Of a stretch of DNA of 64,000 bases, positions 34,604 through 43,171 are shown piece by piece. Every line of letters begins with the position of its first letter. Within the stretch, counting starts at the first letter, position 1. The stretch is from Pseudomonas graminis. Lineage in GTDB: Bacteria > Pseudomonadota > Gammaproteobacteria > Pseudomonadales > Pseudomonadaceae. The notes beneath the pieces were generated by a model. It ran no database searches and was not told where the DNA came from. It saw nothing but the letters and a program-made list of their open reading frames with translations. The DNA lies in assembly GCF_001705435.1 (NCBI RefSeq), contig NZ_MDEN01000050.1, positions 46,437 through 110,436 on the forward strand, in the 5' to 3' direction. The translations under genes were made by a program, and so were the position numbers.

Positions 34604-36817
34604 ATGAAGTCTTCCGTTGCCACCCAAACGGGCGCACTTAGCGCCCTTGTCTGTGGCGTGAGCCTGCTCGCGCTCATGCCCAACTTTGCCCTGGCGGCGG
34701 ACAGCCCGCTCACCGAGGCGATCAACCGACTCAATGCCGATACGCTGCAACACCGGGAGATTCGCCTGAGAGATCTGGGCATCGACGCCCCCATCGTGCT
34801 CGGCTCCACGGATTCGCGCCGCGAACTGTACCTGCCGGTTCCGGCGGGTGTGCCGTTGTCCGATGCGTCGCTGAACTTCGATGCCAGCTACCTGAATGGG
34901 GAGGGCGGTCGCAACACCCTGCTGCTGTCCCTGGATGGCTATCCGGTACGGGCCGAAGGCCTCAGCGAAGCGCAAGGCAATGCCAGCTCCACGCTCGGCG
35001 TGGACAAGGCCGCTCGCAACAGCGGTTCGTTACGCCTGGGCGTGGCCTGGTCGTCGATCGTTTCTCGCGTGCTGTGTGAAGACGAACGCGCGATTGGCAA
35101 CGTGTTGCGCATCGAACCCGACACCCGCCTCAATTACAGCTACGACGCCAACCTGTTGCAGGACGTCGGCGCTGCCTGGACCGCATTGCCGGCCAAGCCG
35201 GGCATCATGGTCGCGCCGGGCAGCCTGGCAGTCGGCACGTACGACGCCGCCTGGCGCCTGGGCGTTGCGCTGGAACGGATCGGCAAACATGCGCGCATCC
35301 TGTCTTTCCCTGCCGTGCAGGACAGCGTTGACCTGAGCGCACTGCGCATTCCGGCCGAACTGCAGAGCATTCCGGCCTTCGCCAGCCTCAACGGCAAGGG
35401 CCCGCATGCCCTGGCCAACCCGGCGGAAATCGGTGCATTGCTGATGCTCGGCCAGACCCCTGACGTGCAGGCCGACCTGGCGATCAACGACCCGCAATTG
35501 CTCAAGGCGATCAACGAATCCCTGGACGCCTTGCAAAGCCAGATTCAAGGTGTGGACGCCACAGCTGCCAGCGCGTTCACGCAATGGCGCGAGCGTCACG
35601 TGAACGCCGGTTTGGCCGCCAAGGGCACGGATAACGTCCGTCTGGCATTGCTCGGCACCCGTCCGGTGCTGATGATCGCCCCTGAATCGACCGGCAAGGC
35701 CATGGCCCTGTTCAGCAGCGCCTGGAACAAACTGGCCCGCAGTCGCACGCTGACCGTCAGCGAAGCGCAGATGCCATTGAGTGCCGACGGCCGTGTGGCC
35801 CTGACCAATCTGGGCGGCAACCCCGGCACCATCGACGTGCTCGCCAAGTCCGACTGGAGCGCCTCCTTCCCGCTGGGCAGCGTGGCCTACGACGGTCGCC
35901 TGCCAGTCAAGGCCGTGATGGATGTGTCCGCCGCCCCTGGCGCTTCGGACACCGCTCCTGTGGCGTCACTGTTCCTCAACGATTACCTGATCGGCGCGCA
36001 ACAGTTGCTTGCCAACGGTGAGAAACAGCGCATCGAAGCGCGTATCCCGAGCTACGCCCTGGGTTCCAAGAACGTCCTGCGTGTCTCGTTCCAGCGTCAG
36101 CCCGTCAGTGATCGCTGCCTGGAAACGCCGCAAGCGTTCCCGGTTTCCGTATTGCCGACCAGCCACATCGTGCTCGACAAAATTTCACTGGATGACGGTT
36201 TCTCCGGCATGGCCGCCCGTTACGCCACTAACACGCAGATCCTCGTGCCCCAGGCTTACCTGGATCACCCGGCCAGCAGCTTGCCGCAGGTGATCTCGGT
36301 GGCTGACGGTGCGGGCGTTTCGCCGCTGCGCGCTGAACTCAAAGTCAGCAGCGATCCTAAAGCCACGGTCACGCCGGACAAAGACTTCCTGGCCTTCGAG
36401 CTGCCGCTCAAGGACAGCAAGGAATCGGTTCGCGTCGATGACCAGGGTCGCCTGCGCATCAACCACCAGGATCAGCCGCTGCTGGACCTGTCGCCGCTCA
36501 ACCACCTGGCGTCATTGCAGGCCGTGGATGCCGGTGGCCAGCACGGTCTGGTCTATCGCGTCCTGGGCAGCGATGCCCCGGTATTCGCCAAGCCCGTGCT
36601 GTTGACCCGCGGCGACGTGTCAATCCTGGGCGACAACGGTGTCGTGAACACCTTCGACAGCAAGGATCCGAGCGGTAGCCAGTTCATCGACAAAGAGGAG
36701 CCCAAGGGTCTGGACGCCTGGCGCACGCCTTCGCTGTTGTGGCTGATTCCCGGCGGCATCCTGTTGGTGCTTATCCTGATGTTGGCTGGCCGTAGCGCCC
36801 GTCGCAATCGCCAGTAA
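34604..36817 (+). CDS. BcsB-like periplasmic polysaccharide synthase partner
   Basis: A 737-residue protein with a signal peptide (1-29, cleavage after FALA), a large periplasmic part and one C-terminal membrane anchor (PSLLWLIPGGILLVLILMLAG) followed by basic residues: the architecture of cellulose synthase subunit B. Family-like stretches include LRDLGIDAPIVLGSTDSRRELYLPVPAGVPLSDASLNFDASYL in the N-terminal carbohydrate-binding-like domain and LFLNDYLIGAQQLL. BcsB guides nascent glycan from the inner-membrane synthase through the periplasm. It sits 12 bases before the NfrB-like synthase, so it is probably that enzyme's partner. There is no bcsA, bcsZ or bcsC here. Confidence 0.85.
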   Translation: MKSSVATQTGALSALVCGVSLLALMPNFALAADSPLTEAINRLNADTLQHREIRLRDLGIDAPIVLGSTDSRRELYLPVPAGVPLSDASLNFDASYLNGEGGRNTLLLSLDGYPVRAEGLSEAQGNASSTLGVDKAARNSGSLRLGVAWSSIVSRVLCEDERAIGNVLRIEPDTRLNYSYDANLLQDVGAAWTALPAKPGIMVAPGSLAVGTYDAAWRLGVALERIGKHARILSFPAVQDSVDLSALRIPAELQSIPAFASLNGKGPHALANPAEIGALLMLGQTPDVQADLAINDPQLLKAINESLDALQSQIQGVDATAASAFTQWRERHVNAGLAAKGTDNVRLALLGTRPVLMIAPESTGKAMALFSSAWNKLARSRTLTVSEAQMPLSADGRVALTNLGGNPGTIDVLAKSDWSASFPLGSVAYDGRLPVKAVMDVSAAPGASDTAPVASLFLNDYLIGAQQLLANGEKQRIEARIPSYALGSKNVLRVSFQRQPVSDRCLETPQAFPVSVLPTSHIVLDKISLDDGFSGMAARYATNTQILVPQAYLDHPASSLPQVISVADGAGVSPLRAELKVSSDPKATVTPDKDFLAFELPLKDSKESVRVDDQGRLRINHQDQPLLDLSPLNHLASLQAVDAGGQHGLVYRVLGSDAPVFAKPVLLTRGDVSILGDNGVVNTFDSKDPSGSQFIDKEEPKGLDAWRTPSLLWLIPGGILLVLILMLAGRSARRNRQ

Positions 36818-36829
36818 CGGAACCCTTCG

Positions 36830-38938
36830 ATGACGTCGCTTTATTGGCCCTACTGGCTGGCTCATTACTACAGCTTCCTGGAAGTCGCGACCATTGTGGT
36901 CGCGGTGCTGATCCTGATTTCCAGCCTGGACGATCTGTTCATTGACTTGTGGTACTGGTCTCGCCGCCTGTTTCGCAAGTTCACCGTGGACCGCAAATAC
37001 CGGCCACTGACCGCCCAGCAATTGCTGGACCGGGATGAGCAGCCACTGGCGATCATGGTTCCGGCCTGGCTGGAATACGACGTCATCGCGCCGATGATCG
37101 AGAACATGGTGTCGACCCTGGACTACCAGAACTACGTGGTCTTCGTCGGCACTTACATCAACGACCAGCGCACCATCGATGAGGTGGAGCGCATGCGTCG
37201 GCGTTACAAGCAATTGCACCGTGTGGAAGTCCCCCATGCCGGGCCGACCTGCAAGGCTGACTGCCTGAACTGGGTGATTCAGGCGATTTTCCTGCATGAA
37301 CAAACCCACGGCATGACGTTCGCCGGTGTCGTGCTGCACGACAGCGAAGACGTGCTGCATCCGCTGGAACTGCGCCTGTTCAACTACCTGTTGCCACGCA
37401 AGGACATGATCCAGCTGCCGGTCGTTTCCCTGGAACGCAACTGGTACGAATGGGTGGCCGGTACGTACATGGACGAGTTTGCCGAATGGCATGGCAAGGA
37501 CCTGGTGGTCCGCGAAAGCATGACCGATACCGTGCCCTCGGCCGGCGTCGGTACCTGCTTCTCGCACCGGGCCCTGAGAGTGCTGGCCGGGGAAACCCAG
37601 AACCAGCCGTTCAACACCGACAGCCTCACCGAGGACTACGACGTTGGCGCACGCCTGGCCAAGGTCGGCATGAACGCCATCTTCGTGCGCTTCCCGGTGG
37701 AATTCCGCGTGCTGCGCAAATCGTGGTTCCGCAAACCCTACGAATCAACCCTGAAGATGCCGCTGTGCGTACGCGAATTCTTTCCGGACACCTTCCGCAC
37801 GGCGTTCCGCCAGAAAGCGCGCTGGACCCTGGGCATCGGCCTGCAAGGCTGGGAGCAGATGGGCTGGAACGGCTCGCTGGCCAACCGTTACCTGCTGTTT
37901 CGCGATCGCAAGGGCGTGGTCACAGCGTTTGTCAGCATCCTGGCCTACGTGATCCTGGTGCAACTGGTGGCGCTGATTATCCTGCGCCAGAGCGGGCTGT
38001 GGAACGTGAGCTTCCCGACGCCGTTCGAATCCAACGGCTGGATCAAGTACCTGCTGATTGCCAACGGCCTGGCCCTGGGCTGGCGCATCCTGCACCGCTG
38101 CTACTTCACCACGGTGCTGTACGGCTGGCAGCACGGTTTGCTGTCGCTCCCGCGCATGGTGGTGGGCAACTTCGTCAACTTCATGGCCGCCTCCCGGGCG
38201 TGGCGCATGTTTCTGGTGGGCAAGGTGCTCAACCGCAAGCTGGTCTGGGACAAGACCATGCACGACTTCCCGTCCACCGACCTGGTCGCTGCCGCACCGC
38301 GCAAGCTGGGCAGCGTGTTGTTGTCCTGGCAGGCCATCAACGACAGCAATCTGCAAACCGCACTGGACGAACAACAAACCCGCCACATGCCACTGGGCCG
38401 CATTTTGCTCAGCCACGGCTGGCTGGATGACGAAACCCTGGCGGAAGCCATCGCGTTTCAGAACGATCTGCCGCGGGTGTTCGATGTGGCCCACAAAGCC
38501 AATCCATCGCTGCTGGCCGACGAGTTCGCCCTGCGCTGGCGTGTTGTGCCACTGGGGACCAACGAGGAGGGCCGTGGGCAGATCGCCGTCGCCAGCCCGC
38601 TGTCTGCTGAAGGCCTGCAACAGATCAGCGATGAGCTGGGCAGCGAGCCGGTGCAGCTGATTGCCCGTGAAAGCGAGATCGTCGCGCAACTGCGAAACGT
38701 CTATGCGCTCGACGGCCAACCGGTGCCCAACGCCCGCGCACCGATGCTGGGCGACCTGTTGATCGAAATGGGGCTGCTGGATCGCGACGTGTTCAACCGC
38801 ACCATGCTCAATTACCGCCCGCAGCACCACGGGCGCATCGGCGACTATCTCGTCGACAGCGGCGTGCTGCCTCGGACCACCATCGAACAGGCCGTGGCCC
38901 GTCAGCACAGTCATTACCCAACGGAGCTCCCGGCATGA
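36830..38938 (+). CDS. nfrB: NfrB-like processive glycosyltransferase with MshEN c-di-GMP domain
   Basis: A 702-residue inner-membrane synthase related to phage N4 adsorption protein B. An N-terminal helix (SFLEVATIVVAVLILISSL) precedes a GT2 domain with processive-synthase motifs: HDSEDVLHP around residue 170, TEDYD at 267, and QKARW at 328-332 (the Q-x-x-R-W class). Membrane helices follow at about 365-390 and 400-425. The C-terminal third is a type II secretion/MshE N-terminal-like region: LGRILLSHGWLDDETLAEAI... at about 521-544, and a second similar stretch (LGDLLIEMGLL..., RIGDYLVDSGVLPRTTIEQA) near 639-690. In E. coli the corresponding NfrB domain is reported to bind c-di-GMP. The stop overlaps the nfrA start by 4 bases. 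Confidence 0.88.
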   Translation: MTSLYWPYWLAHYYSFLEVATIVVAVLILISSLDDLFIDLWYWSRRLFRKFTVDRKYRPLTAQQLLDRDEQPLAIMVPAWLEYDVIAPMIENMVSTLDYQNYVVFVGTYINDQRTIDEVERMRRRYKQLHRVEVPHAGPTCKADCLNWVIQAIFLHEQTHGMTFAGVVLHDSEDVLHPLELRLFNYLLPRKDMIQLPVVSLERNWYEWVAGTYMDEFAEWHGKDLVVRESMTDTVPSAGVGTCFSHRALRVLAGETQNQPFNTDSLTEDYDVGARLAKVGMNAIFVRFPVEFRVLRKSWFRKPYESTLKMPLCVREFFPDTFRTAFRQKARWTLGIGLQGWEQMGWNGSLANRYLLFRDRKGVVTAFVSILAYVILVQLVALIILRQSGLWNVSFPTPFESNGWIKYLLIANGLALGWRILHRCYFTTVLYGWQHGLLSLPRMVVGNFVNFMAASRAWRMFLVGKVLNRKLVWDKTMHDFPSTDLVAAAPRKLGSVLLSWQAINDSNLQTALDEQQTRHMPLGRILLSHGWLDDETLAEAIAFQNDLPRVFDVAHKANPSLLADEFALRWRVVPLGTNEEGRGQIAVASPLSAEGLQQISDELGSEPVQLIARESEIVAQLRNVYALDGQPVPNARAPMLGDLLIEMGLLDRDVFNRTMLNYRPQHHGRIGDYLVDSGVLPRTTIEQAVARQHSHYPTELPA

Positions 38939-41511
38939 ACCGCCCTTTCCTGACGCTCATGGCCACGGGGCTGACCCTTTTGCCTGCGCTGGTGCATGGC
39001 GAAATTCTGCCGCTGCCGTTGACCGGTCCCGCGTATCAGGCGGCCAATGAGGCCTACAGCGCCTACGATCGGAAGGACTACGACCTGGCCATCGCCAAGG
39101 CCCGCGAAGCCTTGCGTCAGCGCGCCGATGTCACCCGTCTGAACCGGCTGATCGTGCAGGCGCAACGAGACAAGGAACAGCGCGACAACCCCAAGCGCTA
39201 CCCGCAGTCGCCTTCGCGCCCGGCCCCCGGTTTCAGCGCGGCGGCCCAAGCGTTCAAGGCCTACGATCGCGAAAACTTCGGCGTCGCCGCGCAGGCCGCT
39301 CGCAAAGCGATCGCCCAGGCACCCAGGCGCATGGATTACCGCCTGCTGCTGATCGAGTCCCTGCAACGCCAACAGCATCTGGAGGAAGCCGATCAGGCCA
39401 CCACCGAAGCCCTGCGGGTGTTCCCGGATGACGACACCTTGCTGATGCGTCGCGAAGCGATTCGCCGTCAGCTCGCCGCGCCACTGGCCATCGCCGGTTA
39501 TCGCGCGCTGGAACAAGGCAACCTGCCGCTGGCCGTGGATCAAGCCCGCAAGGCCGTGGCCTGGGCACCGGAAATCGGCGCTCACCAGCAGTTGCTGATC
39601 AGCGCGCTGATCGCCAACAAGGATTACCGCGCCGCCGAACTGGCCGCCACCGGCGCGCTGGCCCAGGACGATGGCGAAACCGCGCCATGGATTCTGCGCA
39701 GCTATGCCCTGGATCGTCAGGGCAAGACACAGGCGGCACAGGCCGACCTGAACCGGGCCTTGTCCATTGAAGGCTTGCTGGACTCTGAGGTGCGCGAGAT
39801 TCGCTTTTTCGCCGCCGACCTGGCGCTGGCCAACAACGAGCCGCAACAGGCCCTGGATCAATTGCAAAAACTGCCCGCTGACACGGGCGGTGAAGTCGCC
39901 CGCCGTCGCGCCGCCGCCCAGGTTGCGTTGCGCCAGAAGGACAATGGCCTGAAAACCGCGACGCGTTTTCCGGCCCCGGCCCTTAACTGCCAGGAAAGCG
40001 CATTCGGCCTGATCTGCGATATCTGGCCGGGCAACCAGCGCGATGGCGGCACGGACACGGCCGTGCAGGCTTACGCTGCGCTGGCCCGCAAGGACGCCGC
40101 TTCGGCGGCGGCCCTGGCCACCGAAGCCATTCGCCGGGCGCCGCAGAATCCGGCATATCGCAGCCTCTTGGTCAGCGCCCTGACCGAGCAGAAGCGCCTG
40201 CCCGAAGCCATATCTGCGGCCAGCGATGGCCTGCAAGCCAATGGCGACGACGCCCGTCTGCTGGCCCAGCGCGGTCGGTTGAAGCAGCAGACCGGTGACG
40301 ATGCCGGTGCCCGCAAGGACTTGACCCAGGCCCTGGCCCTGGGCAGCCTGCCCACGTATGAAGAAGCCAGTCTCTATGCTGCGCTGGGTCAACGTCGTAC
40401 GGCGCGGGAACGCCTTCAGGTCGCCCGCGACGCTGGCGAACTGGATGGCATGAGCGATCTGCAAGTGGCTTACCTGTCGGTACAGGCCGGCGACGATGAC
40501 AGCGCCCATGAGTCATTCCGCAAGGCTGACGCTGCCACGCCTCTCGCGCCGACAGCGACTCAGGACGCGGCCTACAACGCGATGCGGGTCAGTGACGACG
40601 AACACGCTGTCGGCTATTTCAAGCGGGTTATCGACGCCAAAAATAGCGGCGAACTGGACATGACCGACCAGCAGCTGTTCGACACCCGTCGCGCCGTGGC
40701 CGATGTGTCGCGCACCTGGGGCCTGACCAGCACCACCAGTTATCGCGGCAACAGTTCCACCAGTGGCCTGAGCTCGGCGCCCAGCACTGGCAGCAATAAT
40801 GGCAACAGCGGCAGTGGCAGTAGCAGCAACGACAGCCTGCAGAACAGCACCGAACTGTCGTGGCGCCCGCTGGGTTACCGCAACGCCCGTTTCGTCGAAC
40901 TGTATGGCCGGGTCACCGACACGCTGTGGAGCAAAAACAGCGATTCGGACACCGGCCTGGATGCACTGCAAGGCGCTTTGGGCGTGCGGGTCAAGCCGTT
41001 CACCTCGTTGAACGTCATGGCGGCCGTGGAACGCACCTTTCCCCTGGGTTCTTCCGACGTCGACGGCGACTGGCTGTTGCGCCTGGGTTACGGCTCCAGC
41101 ATCGGCACCGATTTGCGGGTTGATGTCCCCAGTTGGTGGACGTCGCAGTTGTTCGCCGAAACCGGTCATTACGTCAACGACTCGCGCAATTACATCAACA
41201 GCGAATGGCAGGGTGGTCGCAGCTACGCCATTGGCGGCGCCGGCTCGCGCTGGGTGACGTTCCCCCACGTGGTGGCCGCGTTCGACTACGACTCCAAAAT
41301 GGATAGCGAAACCCGCTCCGACGGCAGCACCGACTACTCTTCCGGCCATGCGGCTGGCGTCGGCGTGGGTAACAACGTGCGCTACTGGTTCCGCGAAGAC
41401 GCGTACAACGCGCCGCGCTCCTATGTGGATTTTTCGCTGCAATACCGAGTGAAAGTGTCTGGCGATGACCGCGCCAAAGGTGTTTTCGCTCGTCTGACTT
41501 ACTCTTATTGA
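38935..41511 (+). CDS. nfrA: NfrA-like outer-membrane TPR/beta-barrel exporter
   Basis: An 858-residue protein. A signal peptide (1-22) leads to about 550 residues of TPR-like helical repeats (A/L/Q-rich, for example AYDRKDYDLAIAKAREALRQRADVTRLNRLIVQAQ). A Ser/Gly/Asn linker (about 600-640) follows, then a C-terminal domain of alternating beta strands (RFVELYGRVTDTLW, GVRVKPFTSLNVMAAVERTFPL), ending in Y-S-Y as outer-membrane barrels often do. This is the NfrA layout: a periplasmic TPR scaffold plus barrel, which in E. coli is the phage N4 receptor. Coupled by ATGA overlap to nfrB. E. coli NfrA is longer (about 990 residues). Confidence 0.85.
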   Translation: MNRPFLTLMATGLTLLPALVHGEILPLPLTGPAYQAANEAYSAYDRKDYDLAIAKAREALRQRADVTRLNRLIVQAQRDKEQRDNPKRYPQSPSRPAPGFSAAAQAFKAYDRENFGVAAQAARKAIAQAPRRMDYRLLLIESLQRQQHLEEADQATTEALRVFPDDDTLLMRREAIRRQLAAPLAIAGYRALEQGNLPLAVDQARKAVAWAPEIGAHQQLLISALIANKDYRAAELAATGALAQDDGETAPWILRSYALDRQGKTQAAQADLNRALSIEGLLDSEVREIRFFAADLALANNEPQQALDQLQKLPADTGGEVARRRAAAQVALRQKDNGLKTATRFPAPALNCQESAFGLICDIWPGNQRDGGTDTAVQAYAALARKDAASAAALATEAIRRAPQNPAYRSLLVSALTEQKRLPEAISAASDGLQANGDDARLLAQRGRLKQQTGDDAGARKDLTQALALGSLPTYEEASLYAALGQRRTARERLQVARDAGELDGMSDLQVAYLSVQAGDDDSAHESFRKADAATPLAPTATQDAAYNAMRVSDDEHAVGYFKRVIDAKNSGELDMTDQQLFDTRRAVADVSRTWGLTSTTSYRGNSSTSGLSSAPSTGSNNGNSGSGSSSNDSLQNSTELSWRPLGYRNARFVELYGRVTDTLWSKNSDSDTGLDALQGALGVRVKPFTSLNVMAAVERTFPLGSSDVDGDWLLRLGYGSSIGTDLRVDVPSWWTSQLFAETGHYVNDSRNYINSEWQGGRSYAIGGAGSRWVTFPHVVAAFDYDSKMDSETRSDGSTDYSSGHAAGVGVGNNVRYWFREDAYNAPRSYVDFSLQYRVKVSGDDRAKGVFARLTYSY

Positions 41512-41519
41512 GGACGGAT

Positions 41520-42185
41520 ATGCACCCTCGTATGTATTGGCTGATGTCCCTCGGACTGAGCCTGGGCATGGCGTCGACAGCGGCTCAGGCTGCTTCGGAA
41601 ATCGCTCAACTCTATGCGCCGAAACTGCCGGAAGGCTCTTCCTGGGTGCGGGTGGTCAATCCCGCCGACGGCGCCGTGCAAGTGAGCGTGGATCGCAAGC
41701 CCGGCGTTGCCCTGTCTGCGCAGTCGGTGGTGGCCAGTCCTTTCCAGGTGGTGGACTCGCGGCAACCGCTGCGCATCACGATCAACGAACGTGAGCTCAA
41801 GGGCCTGAACGTCCCGAAAAACGCCTTTGTCACGGTGATTCTGGGCAGCGATCCTGCAGCGGCCCCCCGGCTGGTGATCGACCCGCAGCCGCGCGGCAAA
41901 GACTTGCGTGCCGAACTCAACGTCTACAACCTCAGCGCCGGCTGTGAGAAAGCCGATATCAAGCTGGCCAACGGCTCCAGCGTATTTAGCCAGCTGCCGC
42001 TCAATGGCCAGGCGCAGCGCACTATCAATCCGGTGCAGGCGACGCTGATTGCCAGCTGCGATCAAAGCGCCAGCCTGCCGCTCAAGCTTGAGCCATTCAA
42101 GGCCGGTGACCGTTACAGCCTGTTCCTGGTCGGCTCACGCCAGACCCCCCGCCTGATTGGCCTCGTTGACCAGACTGCCCCATGA
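41520..42185 (+). CDS. AlgF-like periplasmic acetylation adaptor
   Basis: A 221-residue exported protein (signal peptide 1-24, AAQA). The mature start IAQLYAPKLPEGSSWVRVVNP matches the AlgF family, which takes part in O-acetylation of alginate and, as WssG, of cellulose. The rest is beta-rich with two cysteines (SAGCEKADIK, IASCDQSASL) that could form a disulfide. GAGGA lies 5 bases before the ATG. It overlaps the AlgJ-like gene by 4 bases. No AlgI/WssH-type membrane acyltransferase is present in the operon. Confidence 0.8.
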   Translation: MHPRMYWLMSLGLSLGMASTAAQAASEIAQLYAPKLPEGSSWVRVVNPADGAVQVSVDRKPGVALSAQSVVASPFQVVDSRQPLRITINERELKGLNVPKNAFVTVILGSDPAAAPRLVIDPQPRGKDLRAELNVYNLSAGCEKADIKLANGSSVFSQLPLNGQAQRTINPVQATLIASCDQSASLPLKLEPFKAGDRYSLFLVGSRQTPRLIGLVDQTAP

Positions 42186-43171
42186 CCTCTTTAGTAAAAC
42201 CTCGCCATATCCTGCGTCGCCCTCCGGTATCCGGCCTGGTTGCCGGTGTGCTGCTGAGTCTGTCCGGCGCCGCTGCCCAAGCCGATTCCGCAGTGATCAC
42301 CGGGCAGGGCGGCTGGTTATTTCCTGCGTGGGAAAGCCTGAACACCGTCGATAACGCTGGCATTGCCCGGGACATCGCCCTGATCAAAGACGTCCAACAC
42401 CAACTTGAGCGCGAGAAAATCGCGCTCGTGGTGCTGGTGGTGCCGATGAAAGCGCCGTTCTACGCCCAGCGCCTGCCTGCCGAACACCCTCTGAGCCCGG
42501 CCGTGGTGCAGCGCTACGACCGTGTGCAAGGCGAACTGACGAAGGCTGGCCTGACGACGTTGAACATCAAGCCGATACTCCAAGCCACGGAGCAGGGCAA
42601 GCAGACGGCGTTTTACCGCGCCGATTACCACTGGACCGCGTGGAGCGCTGAAAACACGGCCGATGCCACTGCGAAACTGATCACCGGACGCTATCGCCTG
42701 CAGGGTGAACCCGGCGGCGGTGCAGTGCTGGGGGAGTGGTTCGAGAAGCGTGCCTTCGGCGATCTGGCCAGCAACTTCCTGCCGTCGATCAAGCGCAAAG
42801 CCATCGGCCGAGACATTTACACCGTGCGCCATCAGGTCGAGAAAGACCTGCTGATCGACGACGCCCCGGCCCCTGTTCAGGTCATCGGCAACAGCTTCGT
42901 GCAGCCTTACCTCGGCTATACCCAGAAGCTGTCCAACGCCCTGGACCGCCCGGTCACGTTGACCTGGAACCCCGGCGACGTCGGCCCCTGGGCGACACTG
43001 CTGCAATACCTCGAATCACCGGACTTTGCTCAGCACAAGCCGCAGGTGATCGTGTGGCAATTCAACGAGGGCCAGTTCCACCTCGGCCCCGATGCAGCCG
43101 CCCAGTGGAATGCCAAGGGAGTGACGTCGTTGGGCCAGTGGCGCCAGCGCATCAACAAGGCCCTGCCTTGA
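42182..43171 (+). CDS. AlgJ/AlgX-like SGNH acetyltransferase-like protein
   Basis: A 329-residue protein with an N-terminal signal or anchor (VSGLVAGVLLSLSGAAAQA). The sequence GQGGWLFPAWESL and LEREKIALVVLVVPMKAPFYAQRLP follow the AlgJ/AlgX/WssI pattern. Catalytic residues of the SGNH-like fold are visible: D148-x-H150 in RADYHWTAWS, and S238 in VIGNSFVQPYLGY. The likely role is transfer of acetyl groups to the exported polysaccharide in the periplasm, together with the AlgF-like protein. Its stop codon overlaps the following TTG start. Confidence 0.83.
   Translation: MTSLVKPRHILRRPPVSGLVAGVLLSLSGAAAQADSAVITGQGGWLFPAWESLNTVDNAGIARDIALIKDVQHQLEREKIALVVLVVPMKAPFYAQRLPAEHPLSPAVVQRYDRVQGELTKAGLTTLNIKPILQATEQGKQTAFYRADYHWTAWSAENTADATAKLITGRYRLQGEPGGGAVLGEWFEKRAFGDLASNFLPSIKRKAIGRDIYTVRHQVEKDLLIDDAPAPVQVIGNSFVQPYLGYTQKLSNALDRPVTLTWNPGDVGPWATLLQYLESPDFAQHKPQVIVWQFNEGQFHLGPDAAAQWNAKGVTSLGQWRQRINKALP

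Noticed and set aside
34604..41511. Cellulose synthase operon (bcsABZC)
   Set aside because: A BcsB-like protein is present, but the synthase has the NfrB layout with MshEN instead of a PilZ domain, and no BcsZ or BcsC is found.
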